Below are positions 1 to 9,005 of a stretch of 64,000 bases of DNA, one piece after another; within the stretch, counting starts at the first letter, position 1; every line of letters begins with the position of its first letter. The notes beneath the pieces were generated by a model. That model made no database searches. It saw nothing but the letters and a program-made list of their open reading frames with translations, and had not been told where the DNA came from. The stretch comes from Mesorhizobium sp. WSM4904 (GTDB lineage: Bacteria > Pseudomonadota > Alphaproteobacteria > Rhizobiales > Rhizobiaceae). The stretch covers positions 2,241,001 to 2,305,000 of the forward strand of contig NZ_CP121354.1 of NCBI RefSeq assembly GCF_029674545.1, in the 5' to 3' direction. The position numbers and the translations under genes are program-made.

Positions 1-383
1 ACCTTCAGGCTTGTGCCGGGCACCAGCTTGAACTTGCCGCGATCCTCGCCGTTGACGAGCAGCTTGGCCTGGGTCTCGGTGCGCGCCTTGCGCAGCGAGT
101 CGGCCTGAGCCTTGCCGCGGCCTTCGGCGACGGCTTCGGCGAAGTTGGCGAACAGCACGGTGAACCACAGCCAGATGATGATCTGCAGCGTGAAGCCGAG
201 ATCGCCGCCACCGGTGATGAGGTCCTTGACGAACAGAACGGTGGTGAGCGCCGAGACGACGGCGACGACGAACATCACCGGGTTCTTGACCAGCGTGCGT
301 GGATCGAGCTTGCGGAAGGCGCCGCCGATGGCGGGCACCAGGATGCGGGCATCCAGAATGCTCGCGGATTTGGACTGGCTCAT
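1..383 (-). CDS. kdpB: KdpB, potassium-transporting P-type ATPase catalytic subunit (N-terminal part, cut by window edge)
   Basis: Only the first 127 or so codons are in the window; the gene continues beyond position 1. KdpB is the ATP-hydrolysing subunit of the high-affinity KdpFABC potassium pump in the inner membrane. The visible part begins MSQSKSANILD and contains two hydrophobic segments around residues 36-55 and 66-85, followed by AEGRGKAQADSLR, the conserved start of the actuator region in KdpB. Its ATG overlaps the stop of the preceding small ORF by 4 bp (ATGA), so translation is probably coupled. It lies third or later in a kdp operon read leftwards. The phosphorylation and nucleotide-binding domains are outside the window. 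Confidence 0.95.
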   Translation of the reverse strand, partial: MSQSKSASILDARILVPAIGGAFRKLDPRTLVKNPVMFVVAVVSALTTVLFVKDLITGGGDLGFTLQIIIWLWFTVLFANFAEAVAEGRGKAQADSLRKARTETQAKLLVNGEDRGKFKLVPGTSLK

Positions 384-616
384 TTCGAGGCTCCGGTATC
401 GGTGATGTTGGACGGCGCCGGGTGTTCGGTCTTCGGGAACAGGTGCGGAAGGCCGGTGGCCAGCAGCCACAGCACCAACAGCACCGCCGCCATGCCGAGA
501 AAGGTTGAAAGCGTCGGGAAAGGTCGAGGTTTCTCGTCCCTTCCGTTGTCGGGCGCTCCGTCACCGGCCTGGTGACGGTCATGCGCGCGTATGTCGTTGA
601 AGCGGAGCATGGTCAT
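380..616 (-). CDS. Small single-TM protein encoded between kdpA and kdpB
   Basis: This 78-residue ORF fills the gap between kdpA and kdpB. Its ATG (616) follows the kdpA stop by one base, and its stop overlaps the kdpB start by 4 bp, so the arrangement itself argues that it is translated. The N-terminal 35 residues are polar and rich in Asp, Arg and His; residues about 36-58 form one hydrophobic segment (LGMAAVLLVLWLLATGL); the tail is short and polar. A second possible start is the ATG at 610. I do not recognise a family. It may be an accessory membrane peptide of the Kdp complex; that is inference from position alone. Confidence 0.6.
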   Translation of the reverse strand: MTMLRFNDIRAHDRHQAGDGAPDNGRDEKPRPFPTLSTFLGMAAVLLVLWLLATGLPHLFPKTEHPAPSNITDTGASK

Positions 617-617
617 C

Positions 618-2321
618 TCAGAAGGTCTGTCCATGGATCATCGCCAGATGCTCGACGATCGGACCGACGGCGAGCGACGGGAAGAAGGTGAGGCCGCCGA
701 CGATGACGATGACGCCGACCAGCAGCCCGACGAACAGCGTGCCGTCGGTCGGGAAAGTGCCGGCCGAAGCGGGCACGGTCTTCTTCGCCGCCAGCGAGCC
801 GGCAATGGCCAAAGCCGGAATGATGACCAGGAAACGGCCCATCAGCATGCCGATGGCACCCGTAAGGTTGAACCAGGGCGTGTTGCCGGTGAGTCCGCCG
901 AAGGCCGAGCCGTTATTCGCGGCCGACGACGTGTAGGCATAGAGCACCTCGGAGAAGCCGTGCGGGCCGCCATTGGCCATCGAGGCCACGGCGCTCGGCA
1001 GGACCACGGCGATGGCCGTGAAGATCAGCATCGCCAGCGGCAGACAGAGGATGGCGAGCATTGCCATCTTGACCTCCTTGGCCTCGATCTTCTTGCCGAG
1101 ATATTCGGGCGTGCGGCCGACCATCAGGCCGGCGACGAAGACGGCGACGACGACGAACATCAGGATGCCGTAGAAACCGGCGCCGACACCGCCGACGATG
1201 ACCTCGCCGAGCTGCATGTTGATGATCGGGATCATGCCGCCGAGCGCGGTGAAACTATCATGCATGGCGTTGACGGCGCCGCAGGAGGCGGAGGTGGTGA
1301 TGACCGCGAACAGGGCCGAGAGCGCGATGCCGAAGCGGGTCTCCTTGCCCTCCATGTTGCCGCCGTCGATGCCCAGCGCATGGACGAGCGGATTGCCGGC
1401 GGCCTCGGCCCAATAGCAGACGATGACGCCGGCTATGAACAACACACCCATCGAAGCGAGGATCGCCCAGCCCTGGCGCTGATTGCCGACCATGCGGCCG
1501 AAGACGTTGGTGAGACCGGCGCCGAGCGCGAAGATCGTCAGCATCTGGATCATGTTGGAGATCGCGTCCGGATTCTCGAACGGATGCGCGGCATTGGCGT
1601 TGAAGAAGCCGCCGCCATTAGTGCCAAGCATCTTGATGGCAACCTGCGAGGCGACCGGTCCGAGCGCGATGGTCTGCTTGGCGCCTTCCAGCGTGGTGGC
1701 GTCGACATAAGGCCCAAGCGTCTGCGGAATGCCGAGCCAGACATAGACCAGCGTCAGCACGATACACATCGGCAGGAGCACGTAGAGCGTACAGCGGGTC
1801 AGATCGACCCAGAAATTGCCGATCGACTTGCCCGAGGCACGAGCGAAGCCGCGGATCAGCGCGATCGCGATGGCGATGCCGGTGGCGGCCGAGACGAAAT
1901 TCTGGACTGTGAGGCCTGCCATCTGCACGAGGTAGGACATCGTGCTTTCGCCGCCGTAGTTCTGCCAGTTGGTGTTGGTGACGAAGCTCGCGGCGGTATT
2001 GAAGGCGAGCTGCGGGTCGACCGCGGTCATGCCTGCCGGGTTGTAGGGCAGCACGCCCTGCAGCCGCTGCAGCGCGTAGAGAACGAGAAGGCCCACAAGG
2101 TTGAAGAGCAGCATGGCCGTCGTGTAGACGGCCCAGTGCTGTTCCTCCCGCTCGCTCGTTCCGGCGAGGCGATAGAGGCCGCGCTCGATCGGAACAAGCG
2201 CCGGCGACAGCAAGGTTCGGTCACCGCTGAAGACGCGGTACATATAGCCGCCGAGCGGCTTCACGAGCAAAAGCAGGATCCCGCAATAGAGGAGGATCTG
2301 TATCCAGCCGTTGAGTGTCAT
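618..2321 (-). CDS. kdpA: KdpA, potassium-binding channel-like subunit of the Kdp pump
   Basis: KdpA (567 aa) forms the potassium-selective pore of KdpFABC in the inner membrane. The protein starts [13 protein letters not shown], has about ten hydrophobic segments, and carries the filter-like motifs [40 protein letters not shown] and [13 protein letters not shown], each with the conserved glycine of a pore loop. Length matches the family. The ATG at 2321 is preceded by GGAAGG; a longer frame upstream has no ribosome site and would run into kdpF. It follows kdpF by 22 bp and precedes the small TM ORF by one base. Confidence 0.97.
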   Translation of the reverse strand: MTLNGWIQILLYCGILLLLVKPLGGYMYRVFSGDRTLLSPALVPIERGLYRLAGTSEREEQHWAVYTTAMLLFNLVGLLVLYALQRLQGVLPYNPAGMTAVDPQLAFNTAASFVTNTNWQNYGGESTMSYLVQMAGLTVQNFVSAATGIAIAIALIRGFARASGKSIGNFWVDLTRCTLYVLLPMCIVLTLVYVWLGIPQTLGPYVDATTLEGAKQTIALGPVASQVAIKMLGTNGGGFFNANAAHPFENPDAISNMIQMLTIFALGAGLTNVFGRMVGNQRQGWAILASMGVLFIAGVIVCYWAEAAGNPLVHALGIDGGNMEGKETRFGIALSALFAVITTSASCGAVNAMHDSFTALGGMIPIINMQLGEVIVGGVGAGFYGILMFVVVAVFVAGLMVGRTPEYLGKKIEAKEVKMAMLAILCLPLAMLIFTAIAVVLPSAVASMANGGPHGFSEVLYAYTSSAANNGSAFGGLTGNTPWFNLTGAIGMLMGRFLVIIPALAIAGSLAAKKTVPASAGTFPTDGTLFVGLLVGVIVIVGGLTFFPSLAVGPIVEHLAMIHGQTF

Positions 2322-2343
2322 GATGTGACCTTCCGTGCGCCAA

Positions 2344-2433
2344 TCAGAAGCGTTCTGGGCGAATGAGCGCGTAGGTGAGATAGGCAAGCAGGAACAAGGT
2401 CACCGCGCCGCCAAGTATGTAATCAAGAAGCAT
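2344..2433 (-). CDS. kdpF: KdpF, small stabilising subunit of the Kdp pump
   Basis: A 29-residue single-helix peptide, [20 protein letters not shown], ending YALIRPERF. The LxYL(T)YALLxPERF ending is the classic KdpF signature. KdpF stabilises the KdpABC complex in the membrane. It is too short for usual ORF cut-offs but the match in sequence and position, just upstream of kdpA, is convincing. Confidence 0.95.
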   Translation of the reverse strand: MLLDYILGGAVTLFLLAYLTYALIRPERF

Positions 2434-2449
2434 GATCCGATCGCTCCGC

Positions 2450-2530
2450 TCAGATTCTGTCGCAGGCTTTGACGTAGGCTAAGGACAAGACGAAGAATAA
2501 AATCCCGATCCCGAGAACAATGAGGTCCAT
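2450..2530 (-). CDS. 26-residue membrane peptide upstream of kdpF
   Basis: A short ORF encoding MDLIVLGIGILFFVLSLAYV followed by KACDRI, one hydrophobic helix with a charged C-terminus, ending 16 bp before kdpF. It starts with ATG, but I see only a weak ribosome site (AGGAACACC). Similar tiny helical ORFs are often found ahead of kdpF in alphaproteobacteria, as I recall. It is likely part of the kdp operon, with unknown role. Confidence 0.6.
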   Translation of the reverse strand: MDLIVLGIGILFFVLSLAYVKACDRI

Positions 2531-2803
2531 TTCAGGTGTTCCTTGCTTTCCATTTGTGTTTGCAGCCCGCTCGGGCAGGCTCAAAACTGCACGCGACCGC
2601 GCATCACTTTGGCGATGACGGCGATCAAAGCGTTCTTTCGAAGGGAAATATGGACCCGATCGCCATAAAGGTTCGAGACGAGGCGGGCGGGAAAGATATA
2701 GGAATTTTATAGGGATTTTGGGCGGCCCCGTCCGAAGGTCCGGTTGGTTAATGTGCGTTGGCAGATTCCATGCCTTGGCGACTGGCCGAAAACGCCTATC
2801 GCG

Positions 2804-2987
2804 TCGTCATCCACGGGCGGAGCAAGGAGCGAAGCGACGCGCGCAGACCCGAGGATCTATGCCGTGACTTGGAAGCGCCGCGGCGGTCCAGAATTCCGCA
2901 CCCTTGCACACTTCGGTCCAGGTAAGGGCATGGATTCCAGGGTCTGCGCGCGTCGCTTCGCTCCTTGCTCCGCCCTGGAATGACGAG
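2804..2987. repeat. Long inverted repeat (36-bp perfect arms) upstream of kdp
   Basis: Bases 2815-2850 (beginning GGGCGGAGCAAGGAGCG) recur as an exact reverse complement at 2940-2975, with an unrelated 89-bp middle. The outer flanks CGTCATCCA and TGGAATGACG are also imperfectly complementary. The rest of the 2531-3064 intergenic region, which should hold the kdp promoter, shows no gene. The unit looks like a non-coding dispersed repeat or MITE-like sequence; no transposase is present. Confidence 0.7.
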
Positions 2988-3064
2988 GTTCATGAGCCTT
3001 CAGCTCATCATCAGCGTTTGCGATGACTACACCAACGTACGTTGATAGCCCACAAGGTGATCGC

Positions 3065-4501
3065 CTACAGCGCCGGCCGCCGGTCCTTCCATGGCATCTC
3101 GCCTTCCAACTGCGTGGAGAGCGCGAGCACCGTCGCCTCGTCGCCATAGCGGCCGACGAGCTGAACGCCGATCGGCGCGCCGCCGGCGGACTGCCCAAGC
3201 GGCAGCGAGATCGCCGGCAGGCCGGAGAAGTTGAAGGGAAAGTTGAAGACCGCGTCGCCCCATTTGGCGTTGTAGCGGTCGAGATCGGTCTCCGACATGT
3301 CGTAGTAGCCGAAGGGGCGCGGCAGCTCAGTCAGCGTCGGGGTGACGAAGATGTCGTAGGGGTTGAGGTCGGTGACGATGTCGCGGCCGATCAGCCTCAG
3401 CTGCTCGACATCGGAAACATGCTTGATGCCGCTGGTCGTGCGGCCGCGCGAGATCACTGCCCAGGTCACCGGCTCTACGTCGTGCGGTGTCACCGGGCGG
3501 CCGACCAGCGTTTCGAGAAAGCCGAAGGTCGCGGCCGTCTGGACGTTGGTCATGTCCGTGTAGGTTTTCCAGGCGGCATCGGCATCGAGCGGCATGTCGT
3601 GCTCCTCGACATCATGGCCGAGGCGCTGAAGCGCGGCCACCGCCGCAAGCACCGTCGCCTTGACCTCCGCATCGATGGCGGTGCCATTGGGCGGCGTGAC
3701 GGTAAAGCCGACGCGCAGCTTCTTCGGCGTCCGCGCGGAGAGGCTGAGCCAGCTGCCCTCCGGCACCGGCGGCGTGTAGGCATCTCCCGGCAGCGCGCCG
3801 GCCACGGCATCGAGATAGGCGGCCGTGTCGCGCACCGTGCGCGATAAGCAGAGGAAATAGGCGCCGCCATACCAATAGTCGCCGAAGGGCGCGAGGCTGA
3901 CGCGGCCGCGCGACGGTTTCAGCCCGACGATGCCGCAGCACGAGGCCGGCACGCGGATCGAGCCGGCGCCGTCGCTGGCTTCGGCGATCGGCACCATGCG
4001 CGAGGCGACCGCGGCCGCAGCGCCGCCGCTCGATCCGCCCGGCGTGATGCCTTCCTTCCAGGGGTTCTTCGTCGTGCCGTATAGCTTCGGCTCGGTGGTG
4101 ATCGACCAGCCGTTCTCGGGCGCGTTGGACTTGCCGACGAGCACCAGGCCGGCCGCCTTGATGCGGCGCACCACCTCGCTGTCGGAATCGGCGACGAAGT
4201 CCTTCAGGTAGGAGCAGGAATTGGTGAGAGGCGCACCCTTCCAGGACGAGGCGAGCTCCTTGAGCAGATAAGGCACGCCGGCGAAAGGCGCGTTCCTGTC
4301 CACCGTCGCCGCCTGGGCGCGCGCCATGTCGTAGAGGCGATGGACGACAGCGTTCAGTTCAGGGTTCAGGCGCTCGATCGTGGTGACCGCCGCTTCGACC
4401 AGCTCGCTCGGCGAAACCTCGCCGCGTTTCACCAGGCCTGCCAGGCCTAGGGCGTCGGAGTTGGTGTAGGTCTCGAGCAGGCTGTCCGAAATCGCTGCCA
4501 T
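3065..4501 (-). CDS. Amidase-signature-family amidohydrolase
   Basis: A 478-aa amidase of the GatA/FAAH signature family, cytoplasmic with no signal peptide. The Ser-cisSer-Lys triad can be read as K81 (in YLLKEL), S157 (in PGGSSGGAAAA) and S181 (in DGAGSIRVPAS), with the 24-residue Ser-Ser spacing typical of the family. The start at 4501 follows GGAGGAAGAC. It is not accompanied by gatB/gatC, so tRNA amidation is unlikely; hydrolysis of a small amide is more likely. It lies downstream of, and in the same direction as, a MocA-type dehydrogenase and a NitT/TauT-type transporter, which suggests it acts on an imported amide. Substrate unknown. Confidence 0.9.
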   Translation of the reverse strand: MAAISDSLLETYTNSDALGLAGLVKRGEVSPSELVEAAVTTIERLNPELNAVVHRLYDMARAQAATVDRNAPFAGVPYLLKELASSWKGAPLTNSCSYLKDFVADSDSEVVRRIKAAGLVLVGKSNAPENGWSITTEPKLYGTTKNPWKEGITPGGSSGGAAAAVASRMVPIAEASDGAGSIRVPASCCGIVGLKPSRGRVSLAPFGDYWYGGAYFLCLSRTVRDTAAYLDAVAGALPGDAYTPPVPEGSWLSLSARTPKKLRVGFTVTPPNGTAIDAEVKATVLAAVAALQRLGHDVEEHDMPLDADAAWKTYTDMTNVQTAATFGFLETLVGRPVTPHDVEPVTWAVISRGRTTSGIKHVSDVEQLRLIGRDIVTDLNPYDIFVTPTLTELPRPFGYYDMSETDLDRYNAKWGDAVFNFPFNFSGLPAISLPLGQSAGGAPIGVQLVGRYGDEATVLALSTQLEGEMPWKDRRPAL

Positions 4502-4550
4502 GTCTTCCTCCCCCTATGATCGCGCCGATAGCCGGGAACGGCTCGGCGTT

Positions 4551-4632
4551 CCCCTCACCCAGCCTCCGCTTCGCTCGGCTGACCTCTCCGTCGGGGAGAA
4601 GGTGGCCGCGAAGCGGCCGGATGAGGGGGCTG
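4551..4632. repeat. RIME-like mosaic palindromic repeat
   Basis: GC-rich sequence bounded by CCCCTCACCC and GGATGAGGGGG, with internal hairpin GGCCGCGAAGCGGCC. It resembles the rhizobial intergenic mosaic elements and shares its ends with the repeats near 5.9, 10.2, 22.4 and 28 kb. It sits between the dehydrogenase and amidase genes. Confidence 0.7.
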
Positions 4633-4654
4633 GCGCGGCAGGGCGCGCCGAGCC

Positions 4655-5746
4655 TCAAGCCAGCTCGACGGTGCGCCTCTCCGCGATGCTCTGCTCGGCG
4701 GCGAGCACGATGCGCAGGCTGTTGACGGCCGCATCCATCTGCTCGGTCAGGTCGAGATCCTCGCGGATGGCGCGCAGGAAGAAGGCCTGCTCGCGGTCGC
4801 AAAGCTCCTGATGGCCGGGCTCGTCCTCCATGCTGACGATCTCGTCAGGCTTCGAAAAGTTCTTGTCGCCGTCGACCTGCGCATAGTGGATCTTCAGCGC
4901 GTCGGTCTTGGTATGGCGGTCGATGTCGGCGGAATCCGATACCTCCTCGGCTTCCTTGGCGCTGCTTCCCGACTGGCCGGCGACGATCGAGACGGCACCC
5001 TTCGGGCCGACCACGTCCTTCACGAAATAGGCCGTCTCGCTCATCATCGGTCCCCAGCCCGCCTCGTACCAGCCGACCGAGCCGTCATCGAAGGTGACAT
5101 GCAGGTGGCCGTAATTCTGCTTGTCGGCCTCGGCCCAGAGTTTCGCGCCGATGCCGTGCACGCGCACCGGCTTGGCGCCGGTGAGCTGGCACATGACGTC
5201 GACATAGTGCACGCCGCAGTCGACGATCGGGATCAGCGAGTCGATCAGGTTCTTGTGCCAATGCCAGGCGGTGCCGCTGCTCTGCTGGTTGAGGTTGAGG
5301 CGCATCACCAGCGGCTTGCCGAGCGTCTTGCCGACCTCGATGAATTTGATCCAGGACGGGTGGACGCGCAGGATGTAGCCCAGCACCAGCTTGCGGTTCT
5401 TGGCACGCGCCGCGGCCACCACCTTCTCGGCGTCGGCGATGTTGGTGGCGAGTGGCTTTTCCATGAACACATGGCAGTTGGCGGCGATCGCCTTCAGCGC
5501 ATATTCGGCATGCGTATTCGGCCAGCTGTTGATGGAGACCGCGTCCGGCTTGGTTTCCTTCAGCGCCAGGTCGAAATCCTCATAGAGCGGATAGCCGGCA
5601 AGTTCCTTTGGGATCTTCCTGTTGCTCTTGATGGTGCGGCTCATGATGCCGACGATCTCGAAGCCGTCCGAGCGGTGATAGGCGCTGGCATGCGAGGCGC
5701 CCATATTGCCCAGACCAACCACCAGGATTCTTACTTTGTCGGCCAT
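4655..5746 (-). CDS. Gfo/Idh/MocA-family NAD(P)-dependent oxidoreductase
   Basis: A 363-aa cytoplasmic dehydrogenase. The N-terminal Rossmann fold starts at KVRILVVGLGNMGASHA (GxGxxG), and the family motif EKP is present in VFMEKPLATN. A helical/beta C-terminal domain contains DCGVHYVDVM, matching the substrate-site histidine motif. Start 5746 has GGGAGG just upstream. Such enzymes oxidise sugars, cyclitols or their derivatives; the substrate cannot be read from sequence. It sits between a transporter operon and an amidase, all read leftwards, separated from each by a mosaic repeat. Confidence 0.9.
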   Translation of the reverse strand: MADKVRILVVGLGNMGASHASAYHRSDGFEIVGIMSRTIKSNRKIPKELAGYPLYEDFDLALKETKPDAVSINSWPNTHAEYALKAIAANCHVFMEKPLATNIADAEKVVAAARAKNRKLVLGYILRVHPSWIKFIEVGKTLGKPLVMRLNLNQQSSGTAWHWHKNLIDSLIPIVDCGVHYVDVMCQLTGAKPVRVHGIGAKLWAEADKQNYGHLHVTFDDGSVGWYEAGWGPMMSETAYFVKDVVGPKGAVSIVAGQSGSSAKEAEEVSDSADIDRHTKTDALKIHYAQVDGDKNFSKPDEIVSMEDEPGHQELCDREQAFFLRAIREDLDLTEQMDAAVNSLRIVLAAEQSIAERRTVELA

Positions 5747-5833
5747 GTCAGCCTCCCTGATTATCAATTGAACTGTGGGTGGCGATGTGCGGCCGCCGCC
5801 CATGTGCCTGTCCGGGCAATCGCCACAGGTTGG

Positions 5834-5993
5834 CGCTGCCCCTCATTGCCCTGCCGGGCATTTCTCCCCGTATAGTGACGGGGAGAAAGAGCCCTTCGCC
5901 GAGGGTTTCGCCAATCGCCGGCGTTGCGGCCACCTCCCTTCTCCCCGTCACTATACGGGGAGAAGGTGCCGGCAGGCGGATGAGGGGCAGCGC
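5834..5993. repeat. RIME-like mosaic repeat with paired CTCCCCGTATAGTGACGG hairpin arms
   Basis: The block begins near GCTGCCCCTCAT and ends near GATGAGGGGCAGC, so its ends are inverted. Inside, TCTCCCCGTATAGTGACGGG appears and then recurs as its reverse complement, with a core containing TTTCGCCAATCGCCGGCG. The same core, inverted, is in the repeat at 27.9-28.1 kb. Confidence 0.8.
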
Positions 5994-6012
5994 TTACCTC
6001 AACAATTGCAGC

Positions 6013-7185
6013 CTACTTCACCGCCGAGTCGAACAGGTGCGCCTTGATCTTCTCGATGTCGAGCGCGGCAAAGCCTTCCGACAGTTTCACGCCGTCTGCG
6101 TCGGCCTTGACCTTGGCCTTGTCGAAATCATTGGCGGCCTGGATCAGGTCGTTCGTGCAGACGTCCTCGGCCCTCACCGGCGCGGTGATCTGGCCGATCT
6201 TCAGGATCTCGTCGAAGAAGCCCTGCCAGCTCGCCATGTCATGCGAGCCCCAGCCGCCGCGCTTGTCCATGTCGCCGCGGAAGACATTGATCTGCTGCAG
6301 GATCGAGGTGGTACCGAGCTCCGGCCCGAGGTTCTTGGCCAAGGTCGGGAACTGCTCGAACACGGCCTCGACGGCCGCGCGCGGGTTCTGGTATCCGAAT
6401 TCGAGGCCCATCGCCCAGCCGCGCAGGTACTTCTCCAGGAAGGCTTTCTTGTCGGCATCCTCGAGGTCGGCGGCGCGCACGACGAAGGTATTGGCCGGCA
6501 GCTTCGAGTTCTGCACGCCCAGCCAATATTCGAAGTCAAGGCCCTTGGCGATCCATTCGGCACGCAACCCCTCCCAGGAGAGTGCGGCATCGCCCTGGCC
6601 GCCGGCAAGTGCCGTACCCCAGGTCGGCCAGCCGGCCTCGACATATTTCACCTTCTTGATGTCGACGCCTTGGGCCGCAAGCAGCGGATCGACTATCGCC
6701 TGCCAGGCGGCGGAGCCGAGCAGGATGGTCTTGCCTTCGAGGTCCTTGAGGTTCTTGGTGCCCTGGCCCTTGCGGAAGGCGAGGCTGAAGGTGTCGCGCG
6801 CGCCCATGTGGAACACGGACTTCAGCTTCATGCCGTTCTGGATGGCGAAGGAGAAGACGCCGGGCGAGGGGAAGCCCATGTCGGCCTGTCCGACATCGAC
6901 GAACTTCACCGTCGCCGTGCCGTCCGACGGACCAGGCTGCATGTCGGTATTGAGGTCGCCGAAATAGCCGGCCTTCTTGGCCGACCAGTAGGGATAATCG
7001 TCCAGCACTTCCAGTGTGCCGCGCGGCGAGATCCAGGTGAATTTTTCATAAGCCGCCGCCCTGGCTTTCAAGCCTGATGCGCCGAGCGCGGTGGCGGTCA
7101 CGACGCCGGCCGCCGTCACCTGCAGGAAGTAGCGGCGGCTGATGCCCGCTGCAGCACTGGAACGGATCGGATTTTCATTGGTCAT
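6013..7185 (-). CDS. NitT/TauT-type ABC transporter substrate-binding protein (Tat-exported)
   Basis: A 390-aa periplasmic binding protein of the NMT1/SsuA-like class. Residues 15-45 form a Tat-type signal: SRRYFLQVTAAGVVTATALG followed by KARAAA. The mature part has the class features KKAGYF, the D-V-G-Q-A-D-MGFP stretch and LEGKTILLGSA. These transporters take up nitrate, taurine, sulfonates, thiamine precursors or related small molecules; the ligand here is unknown. Start 7185 follows AAGGGGAA. It precedes the dehydrogenase gene and follows the permease gene by 80 bp. Confidence 0.9.
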   Translation of the reverse strand: MTNENPIRSSAAAGISRRYFLQVTAAGVVTATALGASGLKARAAAYEKFTWISPRGTLEVLDDYPYWSAKKAGYFGDLNTDMQPGPSDGTATVKFVDVGQADMGFPSPGVFSFAIQNGMKLKSVFHMGARDTFSLAFRKGQGTKNLKDLEGKTILLGSAAWQAIVDPLLAAQGVDIKKVKYVEAGWPTWGTALAGGQGDAALSWEGLRAEWIAKGLDFEYWLGVQNSKLPANTFVVRAADLEDADKKAFLEKYLRGWAMGLEFGYQNPRAAVEAVFEQFPTLAKNLGPELGTTSILQQINVFRGDMDKRGGWGSHDMASWQGFFDEILKIGQITAPVRAEDVCTNDLIQAANDFDKAKVKADADGVKLSEGFAALDIEKIKAHLFDSAVK

Positions 7186-7265
7186 GGCATTCCCCTTTGT
7201 TGATTGCCCTCTGTCGATCGCTTGCCTTGCCTTCGCCCGCCTTCCGGGCGTTCATGCTCCGATGC

Positions 7266-8114
7266 TCAGGTCTCCCAGCTCGCCCATTTCTTGCCGATCA
7301 GGAAGAACAGCACGTAGATCAGGATGCCGAGGATCGACAGGATCAGCACCACCGCGAAGAATTGCGGCATCTGGATCATCGACGAATAGGAGGTAAGCCG
7401 GTTGCCGAGGCCGAAGCCGCCGCCGACCATCTCGGCGCCGACTGCGGTCAAGAGCCCGAAGATCGCGCCGATCATCAGGCCGACCAGGATCATCGGCAGC
7501 GCCATCGGCGCGCGGATCTTCCAGAATATCTGCAAGGTGCTCGCGCCGTAGGAGCGGGCAAGCGCGATCTTGGCGCTGTCGACGCGGCGGAAGCCGGTGG
7601 CGGCGTTGATCATCACCATCGGGCCGGCGGCCAACGCCACGGCGATGATGCGCGGCGCATAGCCGAAGCCGAAGCGCAGGATGAGCAGCGGCACCAGCGC
7701 CAGCATCGGCGTGGTGACGAGGATGAGGATGTAAGGCGCGACGATCTTTTCCGCGAAGGGGAACTGTGTGATCACCGCCGCCATCACCAGCCCGACGATG
7801 GCGCCGATGGCGAAGCCCGACACCAGCTCGACCAGCGTGTAGCCGAGATGCGGCGCGATCAGCGGGAACTCGTCGAACAGCGCGTAAACGATCGAGCTTG
7901 GCGGCGGCATGATGTATTGCGGCACGTGGAAGATGCGGAGCGCCAGCTCGATGCCGCCGATGATCACCACGGCGACGGCGAGGATCGCCGCCACCTCGGC
8001 GCCGGACTTGACGCCGGGGCCGCTAGCGAAGGCGGAAAGATTGGTAAGGCTGACGTCCTGGCCGTCGCCGCCCTTGCTCTTCGAGAATTCCGGAATGGCG
8101 TCGCCCCCGCTCAC
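7266..8114 (-). CDS. NitT/TauT-type ABC transporter permease
   Basis: A 282-aa inner-membrane permease with about six hydrophobic segments and a BPD_transp_1 type EAA-like loop (ARSYGASTLQIFWKIRAPMALP). It starts at a GTG whose bases overlap the stop of the ATPase gene (GTGA), so the two are translationally coupled. It forms a complete importer with the ATPase and the Tat-exported binding protein. Confidence 0.92.
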   Translation of the reverse strand: MSGGDAIPEFSKSKGGDGQDVSLTNLSAFASGPGVKSGAEVAAILAVAVVIIGGIELALRIFHVPQYIMPPPSSIVYALFDEFPLIAPHLGYTLVELVSGFAIGAIVGLVMAAVITQFPFAEKIVAPYILILVTTPMLALVPLLILRFGFGYAPRIIAVALAAGPMVMINAATGFRRVDSAKIALARSYGASTLQIFWKIRAPMALPMILVGLMIGAIFGLLTAVGAEMVGGGFGLGNRLTSYSSMIQMPQFFAVVLILSILGILIYVLFFLIGKKWASWET

Positions 8115-8944
8115 GGCCTGATCCTCACGATTTCAGCGGTTTTTTGCCCCTGCTGCTCCGATCCCTTCGGCCGGCGCTCGCCGACGATGTCCATCTTGAT
8201 GCGGTTGGTGAGGTCGAAGACCTCCTTGGTCGCCATGATCTCCAGCGAGCGCGGCCGCGGAAACGGCACGTCGTAGACCTTGGCGACGCGGCCTGGCCGG
8301 GTGGTCAGCACCACGACCCGGTCGGAGAGGAAGATCGCTTCCTCGATGCTGTGAGTGATGAAGACGATCGTCGTCTTGGTGTCGAGCCAGATCTCCTCGA
8401 CGAGGCGGTTCATCTCCTCGCGAGTGAAGCTGTCGAGCGCGCCGAAGGGCTCGTCCATCAGAAGCACGGAAGGCTTCAGCGCCAGCGCCCGCACGATCGC
8501 CGCGCGCTGCTGCATGCCGCCGGAAAGCTCGCGCGGGAACTTGCCGCCGAAGCCGTCGAGCCCGACGCGGTTCAAGAGATGCGCGATCCAGGCCCGGTCG
8601 GGCTTCTCGCCCTTGATCTCGAAGGGGAAGTTGATATTGGCGTCGAGGTTGCGCCAGGGCAGCAGGTTCGCTTCCTGGAAGACGATGCCGATCTCGGGGC
8701 GTGGGCCGGTGATCTCCTTGCCGTCGAGCAGGATCGAGCCGCTGGTCAGCCGGTGCAGGCCCGACATCGACCACAAAAGCGTCGTCTTGCCGCAACCGGA
8801 AGGGCCGACGATGGAGACGATCTCATTGGCGTGCACATCGAGGCTGCAGCGGTCCAGGGCGAGGAGATCGCCGGAGGCCGTGCTGTAGACCTTGCTCGCT
8901 GCCTGCACGCCGAGCTTCGGCGTTCTTGCGCTGGCCGTATTCAT
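8111..8944 (-). CDS. NitT/TauT-type ABC transporter ATP-binding protein
   Basis: A 277-aa cytoplasmic ATPase. Walker A is GPSGCGKTT (about residues 47-55), the signature is LSGGMQQR, Walker B is SVLLMDEPFGALD, and the switch histidine is in FITHS. The start at 8944 is chosen because GAGGGGGAGC precedes it; the frame stays open 14 codons further upstream without a ribosome site. It is the first gene of the transporter operon and faces the RpiR regulator gene across a 274-bp promoter region. Confidence 0.94.
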   Translation of the reverse strand: MNTASARTPKLGVQAASKVYSTASGDLLALDRCSLDVHANEIVSIVGPSGCGKTTLLWSMSGLHRLTSGSILLDGKEITGPRPEIGIVFQEANLLPWRNLDANINFPFEIKGEKPDRAWIAHLLNRVGLDGFGGKFPRELSGGMQQRAAIVRALALKPSVLLMDEPFGALDSFTREEMNRLVEEIWLDTKTTIVFITHSIEEAIFLSDRVVVLTTRPGRVAKVYDVPFPRPRSLEIMATKEVFDLTNRIKMDIVGERRPKGSEQQGQKTAEIVRIRP

Positions 8945-9005
8945 GCTCCCCCTCGGAGACTGCGCGATGCGTTGCCAAAGGCCCATCCGTCCGCGAAATC
9001 AGTCT

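Noticed and set aside
591..2366. 591-aa plus-strand open frame opposite kdpA
   Set aside because: Antisense shadow in GC-rich DNA; composition is dominated by Asp, Glu, Arg and His, and kdpA is certain on the other strand.
2581..2640. Possible FNR box before the kdp operon (TTGG...ATCAA)
   Set aside because: The half sites are too far apart and one is imperfect; no TTGA-N6-TCAA match.
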